Source: Bacillus sp. FJAT-28004 (GTDB lineage: Bacteria > Bacillota > Bacilli > Paenibacillales > Paenibacillaceae). Taken from it: 64,000 bases of DNA. The DNA lies in the NCBI RefSeq assembly GCF_001280845.1, contig NZ_LGHP01000001.1, forward strand, positions 2,984,356 to 3,048,355. The letters run 5' to 3'. This document shows positions 46,049 to 54,880 of this stretch, piece after piece. Position 1 is the first letter of the stretch. Every line of letters starts with the position of its first letter. The notes under the pieces are model-generated. The model saw nothing but the letters and a program-made list of their open reading frames with translations. It had not been told where the DNA came from and did no database searches. Both the position numbers and the translations under genes were made by a program.

Positions 46049-46597
46049 ATGCGCTTGTTCGTTGCAATACCAATATCACAATCTGTTTCCAAGGAGCTTG
46101 AAAGCTGGGCCGCTGATCACAAAACCGGGCTGCCTTTCCGTAAATGGACACATCCAAGTGATTACCATATTACGCTTCAGTTTCTAGGCGACACATCCGC
46201 TATCCAGCGCGAAGAGCTAGTAACTGCTCTAAAAAAAGTGAAGGCAAATGTGAATTCATTGACTTGGAGCGGAATCGGAACGTTTGGCCCGCCCGCTGCT
46301 CCACGCGTTCTTTGGGGCGCTGTTAGCGGAGACCTAGAGGGACTGTCTGCTCTTCACAAAGAGGTTGTTAAGGCAACGAGTTCAGTTGGTTTCGTTCCAG
46401 AAGATCGTCCCTACTCGCCGCATATTACTCTTGCCAAAGGTTTCGCTGGCGCTAACAAAATGCCAATTGAAGCTGCGACGTCTATCGCCTCATCGTTCAG
46501 CTTTGAAATCGATCAGTTTGTGCTCATGCTTACCCATATGAACGAGTCCCCTATGTATGAGGTCATTGATTGCTTTCCGTTAATCAAGCATGAATGA
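46049..46597 (+). CDS. thpR: RNA 2',3'-cyclic phosphodiesterase (2H family, LigT/ThpR)
   Basis: A 182-residue 2H phosphoesterase with the two diagnostic HxTx motifs: YHITLQFLG (about residue 43) and SPHITLAKGF (about residue 130). The opening MRLFVAIPI is typical. It hydrolyses 2',3'-cyclic phosphates at RNA ends. I choose the ATG at 46049, with AGGAGGG eight bases upstream. The 289 bases after it (46598-46886) show no supported gene. Confidence 0.92.
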   Translation: MRLFVAIPISQSVSKELESWAADHKTGLPFRKWTHPSDYHITLQFLGDTSAIQREELVTALKKVKANVNSLTWSGIGTFGPPAAPRVLWGAVSGDLEGLSALHKEVVKATSSVGFVPEDRPYSPHITLAKGFAGANKMPIEAATSIASSFSFEIDQFVLMLTHMNESPMYEVIDCFPLIKHE

Positions 46598-46886
46598 GGC
46601 CAAATTGTTGTCGAAATGAAAATGATCAAGCGGAGCGGCTATACAACTTTCCGGCGTGCGCAGCGTCCAGCCGCTCTATTTTGCGCAAACCTACTCGTAA
46701 ATCCCTTCAAGCTCCAACATACTCCGGCGTCACCACTCCTCTCTCCTTTTTTACTGCCAGACCTCTTTACTCTTCTCGTCTCTAATCAATACGCTGTTTA
46801 GCTTCTATTACACATCAGACTAGCTGAAAAAGCGTATAAATAGTAAAATTAATGGCATGAAAAGAAAAGATTGGATGTGATGGTCT

Positions 46887-47306
46887 TTGAATGGATTTGG
46901 ATTCGGCCCCCCAGGCGGCGGCTTCGGAATCATGTTTACGATTGTTCCTATATTTATAGTCATCGTCTTCGCGCTCGTTATCGGCGGTATTATTTTTAGC
47001 GTTATTAAATATTTCAAAAATTCGAGTGCTCCGAAAGAAACAACTTACGCCCGCGTTGTAGCAAAGCGTATGGACGTTCGCCATCATACGAATCACCATA
47101 ACCACGATGGGGCACTGCATACCAGCAACTCATCCCGTACGTATTATTACATTACGCTTGAATTCGATAATGGCGTTCGTAAAGAGTATGTAGACGTCAA
47201 AAACTTGTACGGTTTAGTTGTAGAGGGCGACACAGGATATGCGGCAGTCCAAGGGGATTGGATCGTTGCTTTTGAACGAAATAATAATGTAAACAGCTCT
47301 ATCTAA
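46887..47306 (+). CDS. DUF2500-type small membrane protein
   Basis: A 139-residue protein: a Gly/Pro-rich start (FGFGPPGGGFG), one transmembrane helix (IVPIFIVIVFALVIGGIIFS), a His-rich stretch (VRHHTNHHNHDG) and a beta domain (YYYITLEFDNGVRKEYVDVK, GDTGYAAVQGDWIVAF) as in DUF2500. The function of the family is unknown; the histidines may bind metal. The start is uncertain: TTG at 46887 with a weak GGATG-type site, or ATG at 46932. A terminator follows directly. Confidence 0.8.
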   Translation: MNGFGFGPPGGGFGIMFTIVPIFIVIVFALVIGGIIFSVIKYFKNSSAPKETTYARVVAKRMDVRHHTNHHNHDGALHTSNSSRTYYYITLEFDNGVRKEYVDVKNLYGLVVEGDTGYAAVQGDWIVAFERNNNVNSSI

Positions 47307-47317
47307 GAAGAAAAATG

Positions 47318-47363
47318 AAAAAAGCGCATAACCCATTAATGCTTAAACGGGCAGCGCTTTTTT
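47318..47363. terminator. Bidirectional terminator
   Basis: AAAAAAGCGC and GCGCTTTTTTT flank an inner CCC/GGG pairing with a loop. It lies between the convergent DUF2500 and metallophosphatase genes and has A and T runs on both sides. Confidence 0.75.
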
Positions 47364-47367
47364 TATG

Positions 47368-48042
47368 TTAGATGGGGGTTTTTAGCTTCTCCAATCTGAA
47401 ATCGCCGCAGCCGCTCTCTGGCGCGGTCGAGCACGAATAGCTTAATTGGCTGCTGACATCAAGCAGCGTTAAGCGACAGCCGTGCTTGGCTCCAGTATCA
47501 ATGGCGAAACGCCGATTTCCTTGCCATATGGCTCCGGGGGAAGAAGCGTCCAGCTTAAAGGTTGGCGTATGGCCAAAAATAATGGTGTATGACTGAGCTT
47601 CGTCCGCCCCCGATAACGGCGCATAAATAAACTCGTCACGAATTTCCGTTAGATCCTTCGTTTTTTGCTCGTGCAGGGGGACGCCTGGCCGTATGCCTGC
47701 ATGGACAAATAAATACTGGCCGTCTACCAGATATAATGGAAGCTCGCGCAGCCATTCCTTCGTTTCCGGGTGAAGCGCTCTGCTAGACTTAGCGGATGCG
47801 AGAAGCCGCAGCTCCTGATTTCCGAGCAATGCCCGTGCACCTTCGGTAATAAGCTGGTGAACCGTATCAAGCGTGCCCCATGTTGCGGGTCTATCGGCAT
47901 CGATGTAGTCGCCCAGCAAAATAAGCCGATCATGGTGCGGGTTATAAGCTGCTTCTTTAAGCAAAAGCATAAGTTCTTCTTGATAACCGTGTATATCTGC
48001 AATAGCTAAAAGACGTGAGTCTGTTTTTGTTGGATTAAGCAA
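47368..48042 (-). CDS. PPP-type metallophosphatase
   Basis: A 224-residue phosphoesterase close to serine/threonine phosphatases and diadenosine tetraphosphatases. Its motifs are LLAIADIHGYQ (DxHG), RLILLGDYIDADRP (GDYID), ALLGNQELR (GNQE for GNHE), LFVHAGIRPG and IIFGHTPTF. The substrate could be a phosphoprotein or a dinucleoside polyphosphate. No ATG fits; TTG at 48042 is the likely start. It lies ten bases after the ABC ATPase gene and may be the last gene of that operon. Confidence 0.88.
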   Translation of the reverse strand: MLNPTKTDSRLLAIADIHGYQEELMLLLKEAAYNPHHDRLILLGDYIDADRPATWGTLDTVHQLITEGARALLGNQELRLLASAKSSRALHPETKEWLRELPLYLVDGQYLFVHAGIRPGVPLHEQKTKDLTEIRDEFIYAPLSGADEAQSYTIIFGHTPTFKLDASSPGAIWQGNRRFAIDTGAKHGCRLTLLDVSSQLSYSCSTAPESGCGDFRLEKLKTPI

Positions 48043-48051
48043 ATGAATCGA

Positions 48052-49245
48052 CTACCTTTCTTCCTCATTCGGGTAAATGAAAGCAGAGCGAATGGCAAGC
48101 TTTATCGTTACATGCTCGCCAGCCTCTAACGGGACAGCGAGTACCAGGTATACCTTCTGGCCGCAGCTCGTTTGTGCGACTGCGCGCCAGCGATTGCCCT
48201 CGAAGGTGCAGTGAAGCACTTGAAGCTGAATCGTATTGTCTATCCGCTCCTGTGGCGAAGCTAATGAAAGCTCAGCTGCGGCATCTCTTCGCTCGATGAC
48301 CTCAGCTTCCTCAGGACGGAACATGACGATAGCTTGCGAATGGTCACTGAGGTTTTGCTGCTCTGGAGCGAGCAAGCCGTGGATTAACGATGAGCCGATT
48401 CGAACAGCGCTGCCGCTGTCTCCGTTTATGACCTCGCCGCGCAAGCCGTTAATCGCTCCAAGCAAGGAAGCCGCCCAGCGGCTGGCCGGACGCGTGAAGC
48501 ATTGCTGCGGCGTGCCCATTTGATCAATTTGCCCGTTGCGCAAAATAAGCAGCCGATCGGCCATAGCGAAGGCTTCCTCCGGGTCATGCGTAACATGGAA
48601 GACGCTCATGCCTAATCGGCGGAATAAATACGCCATCTCGGTGCGCATTTCTACGCGCAGCCGCATATCGAGGTTGGAGAGCGGCTCATCGAGCAGCATC
48701 AGCTTTGGCCTAGTAGCAAGCGCCCTCGCAATAGCAACCCGCTGCTGCTGGCCGCCGGAGAGCTGCGGCGGCAGCCTGCGCTCAAACCCTTCAAGATGGA
48801 GCATAGTCAGCAGCTCCTGAACGCGCTGCTGAATGTCCGCCCTAGCCATCTTGCTTCTGTGCAGCCCATAAGCGATGTTATCGAAGACATTCATATGCGG
48901 CCACAGCGCATAGTCTTGAAAAACCATGTTAACCCCGCGCTTCTCGGGGGGCATCATGACGGACGAGGAGGCGATGATCTCATTGCCCAGCGTAAGCTGG
49001 CCGCCGTCTGGCTTCAATAAGCCGGCTACGAGCTGGAGCAGCGTCGATTTACCGCAGCCTGACGGTCCAAGTACACTAATAATCTCGCCTTCGCGCATGT
49101 CGAAAGAAATTCCTTTAAGCGCTTGAAACGATTCGTAGCTTTTGATTAAACCTACTGCTGCAAGCAGCGGTTTTGGAGCTGCTGGAGCAACGGGCTTAAG
49201 CTCATCTGTGAGGTGATGCCTTTGCTGAATCGCTGTCGATGTCAT
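48052..49245 (-). CDS. ABC transporter ATP-binding protein with TOBE domain
   Basis: A 397-residue ATPase of the PotA/FbpC type. Walker A is LGPSGCGKSTLL (about residue 60), the Q-loop region follows, the signature is PQLSGGQQQRVAIARAL and Walker B is LMLLDEPLSNLD. The C-terminal 130 residues form a TOBE-like regulatory domain. An unusual N-terminal tail of about 28 residues (Ala/Pro-rich) precedes the fold. AAGGAGG lies seven bases upstream of the ATG, which overlaps the permease stop codon (ATGA). It powers the permease and binding protein encoded upstream. Confidence 0.95.
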   Translation of the reverse strand: MTSTAIQQRHHLTDELKPVAPAAPKPLLAAVGLIKSYESFQALKGISFDMREGEIISVLGPSGCGKSTLLQLVAGLLKPDGGQLTLGNEIIASSSVMMPPEKRGVNMVFQDYALWPHMNVFDNIAYGLHRSKMARADIQQRVQELLTMLHLEGFERRLPPQLSGGQQQRVAIARALATRPKLMLLDEPLSNLDMRLRVEMRTEMAYLFRRLGMSVFHVTHDPEEAFAMADRLLILRNGQIDQMGTPQQCFTRPASRWAASLLGAINGLRGEVINGDSGSAVRIGSSLIHGLLAPEQQNLSDHSQAIVMFRPEEAEVIERRDAAAELSLASPQERIDNTIQLQVLHCTFEGNRWRAVAQTSCGQKVYLVLAVPLEAGEHVTIKLAIRSAFIYPNEEER

Positions 49246-50924
49246 GTATTTGCCTCCTTGCGGCGGAGCATGAGCTCAATCGCCAAAATGATCATAATAA
49301 CGATGGCTGATCCAACGACGGTTGCCGCTGAAGCATACCCAAAATCCAAATCCTCGAATGCCTTGTTAATTGTAACGGGCAGCGTGAGGAAGTTCGGCGG
49401 GAACAAGATCGAATTAACCGCTAAGTCAAACACGCTGGACCCAAATGCCGCGAGACCCGCAGAGAGCAAGGCGCCGCGTACTAAAGGGACAAGAATGAAG
49501 CGGACCCGGCTTCCGAGCGTATCGCCTTGCAGCTGCGCGGCAGTAAGCAGGCTAAGCGGCACTTTGGCCATTGCGCCTACCATCAATCTCGTAATGACGG
49601 GAATGGCGCCGGCGATTGCGGCAAGTACGAGAATCCAAGGCGTTCCGTACAGGAGCAAGCCGATCGATTCAAGCCATTTTTGATTCCAGACGAAAATATA
49701 CCCGATGCCCAGCACGACGCCGGGAACGGCAAGCGTGACGACCGAGAACACTTCAATCGTCCGTTTGAATTTGAACTGCGAATAGGTTAGAACATAGGCG
49801 ACGCAGAGCCCGAATAATAAACCGAGCAGTGCGGCGACGCCGGCGATCAGTAAGGAATGGGACAAACCTTTCAGCAGCGTGCTTGAGCTATGAAATAATT
49901 CGCGGTAATGATCAAAGGTGAGATTAGTTACCTTCAAACCGCCTGACTGGGTTTTAAATACGGACATCAGTACGTTTGCGCCTATCGGAATGCCGATGAC
50001 TACGGCAAGAAATAACAAGTTTAATGTTGTAAGAAGCACAGCAAACTTGCCAGCCGGCTTCGGTACAGACCGCTGCGCCCGCGCTGATAAGAAATCAAAG
50101 CGTGAGCGGCGCATCGCATAAAATTGGACAAACATCGCAATGCCGATTAACAATACGAGATAAAAGGATAGGACACCTGCCATATCAAATCGAATGGGCG
50201 ACGTATAGATTGCTGAGTAAATGGAGTAAGGCAGTGTCGGAAAACGATAGACGGCGGCAATCGATGCGGGAAGCCCGAAATCGCCGATTGTATCCATAAA
50301 GACAAGCGCAGCGCCAGCCCAAACGGCAGGCATGAGCAGAGGCGCTTGGATCGTACGCCATACCGTGAAACCAGATGCTCCGGATAGGCGAGCTGCGTGC
50401 GACAGCTGATCAACCTTCCACTCCATTGCTGCATGAACGCTCAAATAGGCGAATGGAAATTTGCTTAAAGTCATAATAAAAATGAGCCCCGCAGGCTGGA
50501 AAACAGCGCTTGTAACCCAGTGCCAGCCAAGCAGGTTAACGGCGATACCGCCTCCGGCAGCAAATAGCACCCAGCCCTGCGCTAAAATAAACGAAGGCGT
50601 AATAATGAGCAGCCAAACCGAGGCATCCAGCAGCTTGGCTGTTGGAAATGACCAGTTTGCGCGTATCGTTGCCAGTACGCCGCCGAGAAGCGTAGCGAGC
50701 ACCGTAGTTCCAAGTCCGAGCACGACGGAATTTTCGAGCGATTTTTGCCATAAGGGACGCTTGAATATTTCGAGCAGCAGCGCAAGATCCCCGAGTTGCC
50801 AATTGCCGAAGAAAACCCCAGGCAGCAGCACCTGAATAATGACTGCCGCCAAGGGATATAAGACGAGAATGAATAAGATGATACTGACAAACCATCCTAA
50901 CCGATCCTTCATAAAGGTTTGCAT
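49242..50924 (-). CDS. ABC transporter permease, fused two-domain (FbpB/ThiP/PhnU-like)
   Basis: A 560-residue permease with about twelve helices, i.e. two six-helix halves in one chain. Each half has an EAA-type loop (around QLSHAARLSGASGFTVWRTI and LTAAQLQGDTLGSRVRFILV). This layout is typical of ferric-iron, thiamine and 2-aminoethylphosphonate importers. Its stop overlaps the ATPase start by four bases. The ribosome binding site is weak; the start follows the binding-protein stop by three bases, so coupling is likely. Confidence 0.92.
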   Translation of the reverse strand: MQTFMKDRLGWFVSIILFILVLYPLAAVIIQVLLPGVFFGNWQLGDLALLLEIFKRPLWQKSLENSVVLGLGTTVLATLLGGVLATIRANWSFPTAKLLDASVWLLIITPSFILAQGWVLFAAGGGIAVNLLGWHWVTSAVFQPAGLIFIMTLSKFPFAYLSVHAAMEWKVDQLSHAARLSGASGFTVWRTIQAPLLMPAVWAGAALVFMDTIGDFGLPASIAAVYRFPTLPYSIYSAIYTSPIRFDMAGVLSFYLVLLIGIAMFVQFYAMRRSRFDFLSARAQRSVPKPAGKFAVLLTTLNLLFLAVVIGIPIGANVLMSVFKTQSGGLKVTNLTFDHYRELFHSSSTLLKGLSHSLLIAGVAALLGLLFGLCVAYVLTYSQFKFKRTIEVFSVVTLAVPGVVLGIGYIFVWNQKWLESIGLLLYGTPWILVLAAIAGAIPVITRLMVGAMAKVPLSLLTAAQLQGDTLGSRVRFILVPLVRGALLSAGLAAFGSSVFDLAVNSILFPPNFLTLPVTINKAFEDLDFGYASAATVVGSAIVIMIILAIELMLRRKEANT

Positions 50925-50927
50925 TGT

Positions 50928-52043
50928 TTACTTAACCGACTGATCAGCGAACCATTGCTTGATAGCTGCTTCATTCTCAGATGCCCAGGAAGCGTCGGCT
51001 GCAACGAGCTTCGCATCGGCTGCGCGATCTTGCTTTGCATTTACGCCGTTCACTGAAGGTTGGAAATAGCTCTCGTCGCCTTGATCGATTAAGGCTTGCT
51101 GTGTTTTTGGATCGAGCAAAAATTCGATAAATGCCTTAGCCGCATTCGGATTTTTGGTATCCTTCTGAATGGCAGCTACCCGAACGGAAGCAGGAGCGCC
51201 TTCTGCTGGCCAGATGATTTCAATGGGCTCATTATCGTTTTTCATCGCATAGGCATTGCTCTCTTGCAGCGCTGCGATGGAGATTTCACCTGAGGCGAGC
51301 GCTTTGACAACGTTTGGATTTTTGGGATATACGCGAAGCCCGTTGTCCATCAGCGAGCTGAAAAACGTTTGTCCGCCATCGATTGTCTTTTCATTAAAAA
51401 ACCAAGAAACGAAAGGATAAGCAGGAGCTGCGATCGCTGGATCAGCCATACCGATCATGTTCTTATACTTCGCATCGGAGAACTCTTCCCATGATTTAGG
51501 CGCATCCTCCGCCTTCACTTTGTCCTTGTTGTACACAATAACTCCCGCAGCATGTGCGCCTGTAGGAACATACCATTGCTTCTCAGGCACAAAAGATTTG
51601 GCAAAGTCAGTCAGATTGGCGACGTTATCCGGCGACCAGCCTTCGAGCAGTTGACCGCTTGCGCCTAGTCCATAAATGGAAGGCATAGCATCCAGCCAAA
51701 TGACATCCCAGTGCGGATTGCCTTTCTCTGCTTCAACGCGGGACATAATTTCTGCTCCGTTGCCTACGACAACCTCCAGCTTGTAGCCAGTAGCTTCCTC
51801 AAACAATGGAACGATCATGCTGTCAAAATCATTTAAGTAAACCGTAAGCGTTCCTTCATCCTCCGCCCTAGCTGTTTCTGTCGCTTGCGCTTCCTCGGTA
51901 GGAGCCGTCGTTTGTGTATTTCCGGCATTTGCTGCTGCCCCGTTATTCGTATTCCCTGCATTTCCGTTGCCGCATGCAGCGGTAAGTGTCATCAATCCAG
52001 CTAGCAAAACGGTTCCAAGCCAGCGTTTTCCATTCGTTTTCAT
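50928..52043 (-). CDS. Solute-binding lipoprotein (iron/phosphonate/polyamine type)
   Basis: A 371-residue lipoprotein with signal LAGLMTLTAACGNG and an Asn/Ala/Thr-rich spacer to about residue 60. The fold matches the FbpA/PhnS/PotD cluster: VVVGNGAEIMSRVEAEKGNP, HWDVIWLDAMPSIYGL, AAGVIVYNKDKV and LALxSGE-type AALASGEISIAALQ (here VVKALASGEISIAALQ). No Tyr-Tyr pair typical of ferric-binding proteins is evident, so iron is not assured; phosphonate or another small anion is equally possible. GGAGGG precedes the ATG. It is the first gene of the operon and is divergent from the LysR regulator. Confidence 0.9.
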   Translation of the reverse strand: MKTNGKRWLGTVLLAGLMTLTAACGNGNAGNTNNGAAANAGNTQTTAPTEEAQATETARAEDEGTLTVYLNDFDSMIVPLFEEATGYKLEVVVGNGAEIMSRVEAEKGNPHWDVIWLDAMPSIYGLGASGQLLEGWSPDNVANLTDFAKSFVPEKQWYVPTGAHAAGVIVYNKDKVKAEDAPKSWEEFSDAKYKNMIGMADPAIAAPAYPFVSWFFNEKTIDGGQTFFSSLMDNGLRVYPKNPNVVKALASGEISIAALQESNAYAMKNDNEPIEIIWPAEGAPASVRVAAIQKDTKNPNAAKAFIEFLLDPKTQQALIDQGDESYFQPSVNGVNAKQDRAADAKLVAADASWASENEAAIKQWFADQSVK

Positions 52044-52163
52044 CGTATCGATTTCCCTCCACTATCTGTTTTGCTTACCTCCTAACTTTAGCAACGGTTT
52101 GTCAGATGATTGTTAACGTATTGTCGAGATATTATGAAATATAATCGATAGATATTGATATAC

Positions 52164-52182
52164 ATATAGATTTAATCTATAT
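52164..52182. promoter_or_regulatory. Candidate LysR binding palindrome
   Basis: ATATAGAT-TTA-ATCTATAT is a perfect 8+8 inverted repeat and contains a T-N11-A core, the typical LysR-type operator. It lies 32 bases upstream of the LysR gene in the divergent region shared with the ABC operon. Confidence 0.5.
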
Positions 52183-52214
52183 TAATAGGCAAAAAGCTAG
52201 GGAGTGAGTAAGGG

Positions 52215-53117
52215 ATGAACGTACAGCAGCTGCATGTGTTTATGGAGGTATGCAGCGGTCGAACACTCGCGGAAGCTGCAGATAAGCTGGGGCTTAAGCA
52301 GCCGACGATCAGCTTTCATCTCAAAAGGCTTGAGGAGGAGCTAGGCGTGGAGCTGTTTCGCAAGCACTCGCGCAGCCTTCAGCCAAGCGAAGCGGCTTTG
52401 GAGCTGCTGCCCTATGCGAAGCGAATTGTTTTCCTTATGGAAGAAGCTAGACTTGCCATGTTGGAGCGTCGCGAGCAGGGAGAAGGGCGCCTGCGGCTGG
52501 GAGCAAGCTACACGCCCGCAACCTATGTGATGCCGCCGCACTTTGCCGCCTACCGCAAGCTATATCCGAGTGTGAGCCTCATGCTGACCGTGAAGCAAGC
52601 AGCTTCCGTGCTTGCGATGCTGCGCAGCTATGAGATCGACGTAGGCATCGTCTCTCTTGGCGAATCGCTGGAAGAAGGGCTTATTATACAGCCGTTAGTC
52701 GCCGATGAGCTGAAGCTGCTGCTTGCGCCGGAGCATCCGTTAGCGAGCCAAACGCAAGTAGAAGTCGAGGAGCTTAGGCATGAAACGTTCCTGCTGCATG
52801 AAATCGGCTCAACCTCGCGCACCTTGTCGGATGAATGGGCAAGCGGGGCTGGCTTGCAGTGGGAAAGCGTCATGGAACTGGGTGCGATCGAAACGATCAA
52901 GGAAGCTTTAAAATGCAATATGGGTGTGGGCATTCTGCCGCGCCGAAGCGTCATTCGAGAAATCGATGCCGGCGAGCTGGTTATGCGCGATCTGCCTCAG
53001 TATGTAAACCGCAGGCATATTTGTTTGGCGTACCGCAATGAGGATCAGCTGTCTCCCCATGTCAGATCGTTTATTGAATTTGTACGGCATACCTTTCTTG
53101 CACATGGTAAGCTGTAA
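52215..53117 (+). CDS. LysR-family transcriptional regulator
   Basis: A 300-residue LysR-type protein. The N-terminal winged helix opens with MNVQQLHVFMEVCSGRTLAE and LGLKQPTISFHLKRLEEELG (about residues 20-45). The effector domain (about 90-295) follows, with SYTPATYVMPPHFAAYRK and a final GVGILPRRSVIREI. It is divergent from the ABC importer, with a T-N11-A palindrome between, so it probably controls that transporter. The ribosome binding site AGGGAGTGAG lies upstream of the ATG. Confidence 0.93.
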   Translation: MNVQQLHVFMEVCSGRTLAEAADKLGLKQPTISFHLKRLEEELGVELFRKHSRSLQPSEAALELLPYAKRIVFLMEEARLAMLERREQGEGRLRLGASYTPATYVMPPHFAAYRKLYPSVSLMLTVKQAASVLAMLRSYEIDVGIVSLGESLEEGLIIQPLVADELKLLLAPEHPLASQTQVEVEELRHETFLLHEIGSTSRTLSDEWASGAGLQWESVMELGAIETIKEALKCNMGVGILPRRSVIREIDAGELVMRDLPQYVNRRHICLAYRNEDQLSPHVRSFIEFVRHTFLAHGKL

Positions 53118-53143
53118 ATAAGGAATATTCGGAGGTGGCTTGG

Positions 53144-53995
53144 ATGAGGAATATGACAGGAAAGGTCGTAGCCGTAACTGGCGCTAATTCCGGCATGGGG
53201 CTTGCGACAACGGTAGAGCTTGCGAAGCAAGGCGCGCATGTGGTGATGATATGCCGCAGCAAGGAGCGAGGCGAGCAGGCAATTGAACAAGCACGCAACC
53301 AAAGCGGAAGCAACCATATTGACCTCATGACCTGCGATTTAGGCTCGTTTGCCAGCATTCGCAACTTCACAGCTGCATTTAAGCAGAAATATAGTCAGCT
53401 TGATGTGCTGATCAATAATGCAGGTGTTGTCTCTTTGAAGCGAGAGATGACATCGGATGGGTTTGAGTCGCAAATAGGGATCAACCATTTGGGTCATTTT
53501 TTGCTGACTAACGAGCTTCTTGACCTTATTAAAAGTGCCCCGCAAGGGAGAATTGTCAATGTATCGTCTGGTGCGCATAAGGCTGGAAGGATTCATTTTG
53601 ACGATCCGAACTTGACGAAGGGCTATAATGTCGTAAAAGGTTATTCGCAATCGAAGCTGGCGAATATTTTATTCACGAATGAGCTGGCGAGACGTCTCGC
53701 AGGCACTAGAGTAACGGTTAACAGCGTTCATCCGGGGGCTGTAGCAACCAATATTGGCGTAGATCGCAAGAACGGCTTCGGAAAAACGGTGCATAAGCTG
53801 CTCAGGCCTTTTTTCAGAACACCGCTTGAAGGGGCAAAGACAGCTATTTATTTGGCGGCAAGCGATGAGGCGGCAAATCAGACCGGCCAATATTTTATCG
53901 ACAGCAAGATCGTTCAAACAGCAAGCAAAGCGGGCAATCCTGAGCTGGCGGCCAAGCTTTGGGCATGGAGCGAGCAGCAGGTCGGGCTTACATAA
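53144..53995 (+). CDS. Short-chain dehydrogenase/reductase (retinol dehydrogenase-like)
   Basis: A 283-residue SDR enzyme. The cofactor loop is VAVTGANSGMGLATTVELA (TGxxxGMG), NNAG follows in VLINNAGVVSL, and the active site has Ser (IVNVSSGAHKAG) and YxxxK (YSQSKLANILF). Arg in ICRSKERGE suggests NADPH preference. I choose the ATG at 53144, with GGAGG eight bases upstream; the GTG at 53135 lies on that element. It is 26 bases after the LysR gene and may share its transcript. Substrate unknown. Confidence 0.9.
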   Translation: MRNMTGKVVAVTGANSGMGLATTVELAKQGAHVVMICRSKERGEQAIEQARNQSGSNHIDLMTCDLGSFASIRNFTAAFKQKYSQLDVLINNAGVVSLKREMTSDGFESQIGINHLGHFLLTNELLDLIKSAPQGRIVNVSSGAHKAGRIHFDDPNLTKGYNVVKGYSQSKLANILFTNELARRLAGTRVTVNSVHPGAVATNIGVDRKNGFGKTVHKLLRPFFRTPLEGAKTAIYLAASDEAANQTGQYFIDSKIVQTASKAGNPELAAKLWAWSEQQVGLT

Positions 53996-54109
53996 TACGT
54001 ATTTAATTAGCAGCACTAGTCGAACGGCACATGAGATAAACTGAAAATCCATCAACACACTAAAGAGTAAAACGAGCTTATTTTAATATTACGTCTGAAA
54101 AATGCTCAG

Positions 54110-54614
54110 CATGGCACTTCCAGTTCATTGAGTCAGATGAGCGCACAGCTAAAAATTAACGGGAGCTTTCCCAGCTAAAATAACAATAGCAGGAAAAGCT
54201 CCTGCTATTTGTGGTGGAATCAACTCAAACTAGCAATTAACAGGATTTAATCCTGCTAATTCAACACAAAATCGCTAAAAAGCCGCCTAGCAGCAAAATT
54301 ACATGGAGAATTTCCAGCTAATTAAGTCAGATGAGCGCACAACTAAAAATTAACGGGTGCTTTTCCAGCTAAAATAACAATAGCAGGAAAAGCTCCTGCT
54401 ATTTGACGTGGAAGCAACCCAAAATAGCAATTAACAGGATTTAATCCTGCTAATTCAACACATAATCGCTAAAAAGGCGCTTAGCAGCAAAATTACATGG
54501 AGAAGTTCCAGCTAATTAAGTCAGATGAGCGCACAGCTAAAAATTAACGGGGACTTTCCCAGTTAAAATGACAATAGCAGGAAAAGCTCCTGCTATTTGT
54601 TGTGGAAGCAACCC
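54110..54614. repeat. 194-bp tandem repeat, about 2.6 copies
   Basis: GTCAGATGAGCGCACA begins at 54132, 54326 and 54520, a constant 194-base period. Copies start near 54110, 54302 and 54496; the third stops after about 119 bases. Each copy carries a perfect hairpin AATAGCAGG-N7-CCTGCTATT (54185-54209 in copy 1) and CAGGAT-TTA-ATCCTG (54241-54255), and is AT-rich. Few substitutions separate the copies. There is no coding potential. It occupies most of the 885-base gap after the SDR gene. Confidence 0.9.
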
Positions 54615-54624
54615 CATATTGGGA

Positions 54625-54860
54625 CAATCCATTTCCCTAGCGGACGTCGCCGAAGAGGTCCATTTAACTGCCATTACTTCGATTAAATGTTCATAGCTGT
54701 AACAGGCGAAACCTTTCTTGCCTATTTGACAAAAGTTCGGATGATTAAAGATTGTAAGCTGCTAAAATATCCCGAGCTTAAGCTCTATGACATCGGCCGT
54801 CAAATGGCATATGTGGAATCGAATTATTTTTCAAAAGCCTTATATATAAGAACGATTTAA
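54625..54860 (+). pseudogene. Decayed AraC-type helix-turn-helix fragment
   Basis: QSISLADVAEEVHL is followed by stop codons, and a shifted frame continues TGETFLAYLTKVRM, then CKLLKYPELKLYDIGRQMAY and ESNYFSKALYI to a TAA at 54860. Together these are the two helix-turn-helix units of an AraC-type DNA-binding domain (as in YesN-type response regulators) with the middle broken. No N-terminal domain is left upstream, where the 194-bp repeats begin. A remnant, not expressed as a working protein. Confidence 0.75.
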
Positions 54861-54880
54861 TAAAATGAGCAATCGTCCAG

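Noticed and set aside
46594..46801. Two overlapping 61-63 codon frames after thpR
   Set aside because: No ribosome binding site, no recognisable domain, and they overlap each other; the gap is best left empty.
54110..54614. Tandem repeat as a CRISPR array
   Set aside because: The 194-base units are near-identical over their whole length, with no short repeat and unique spacer pattern and no cas genes.
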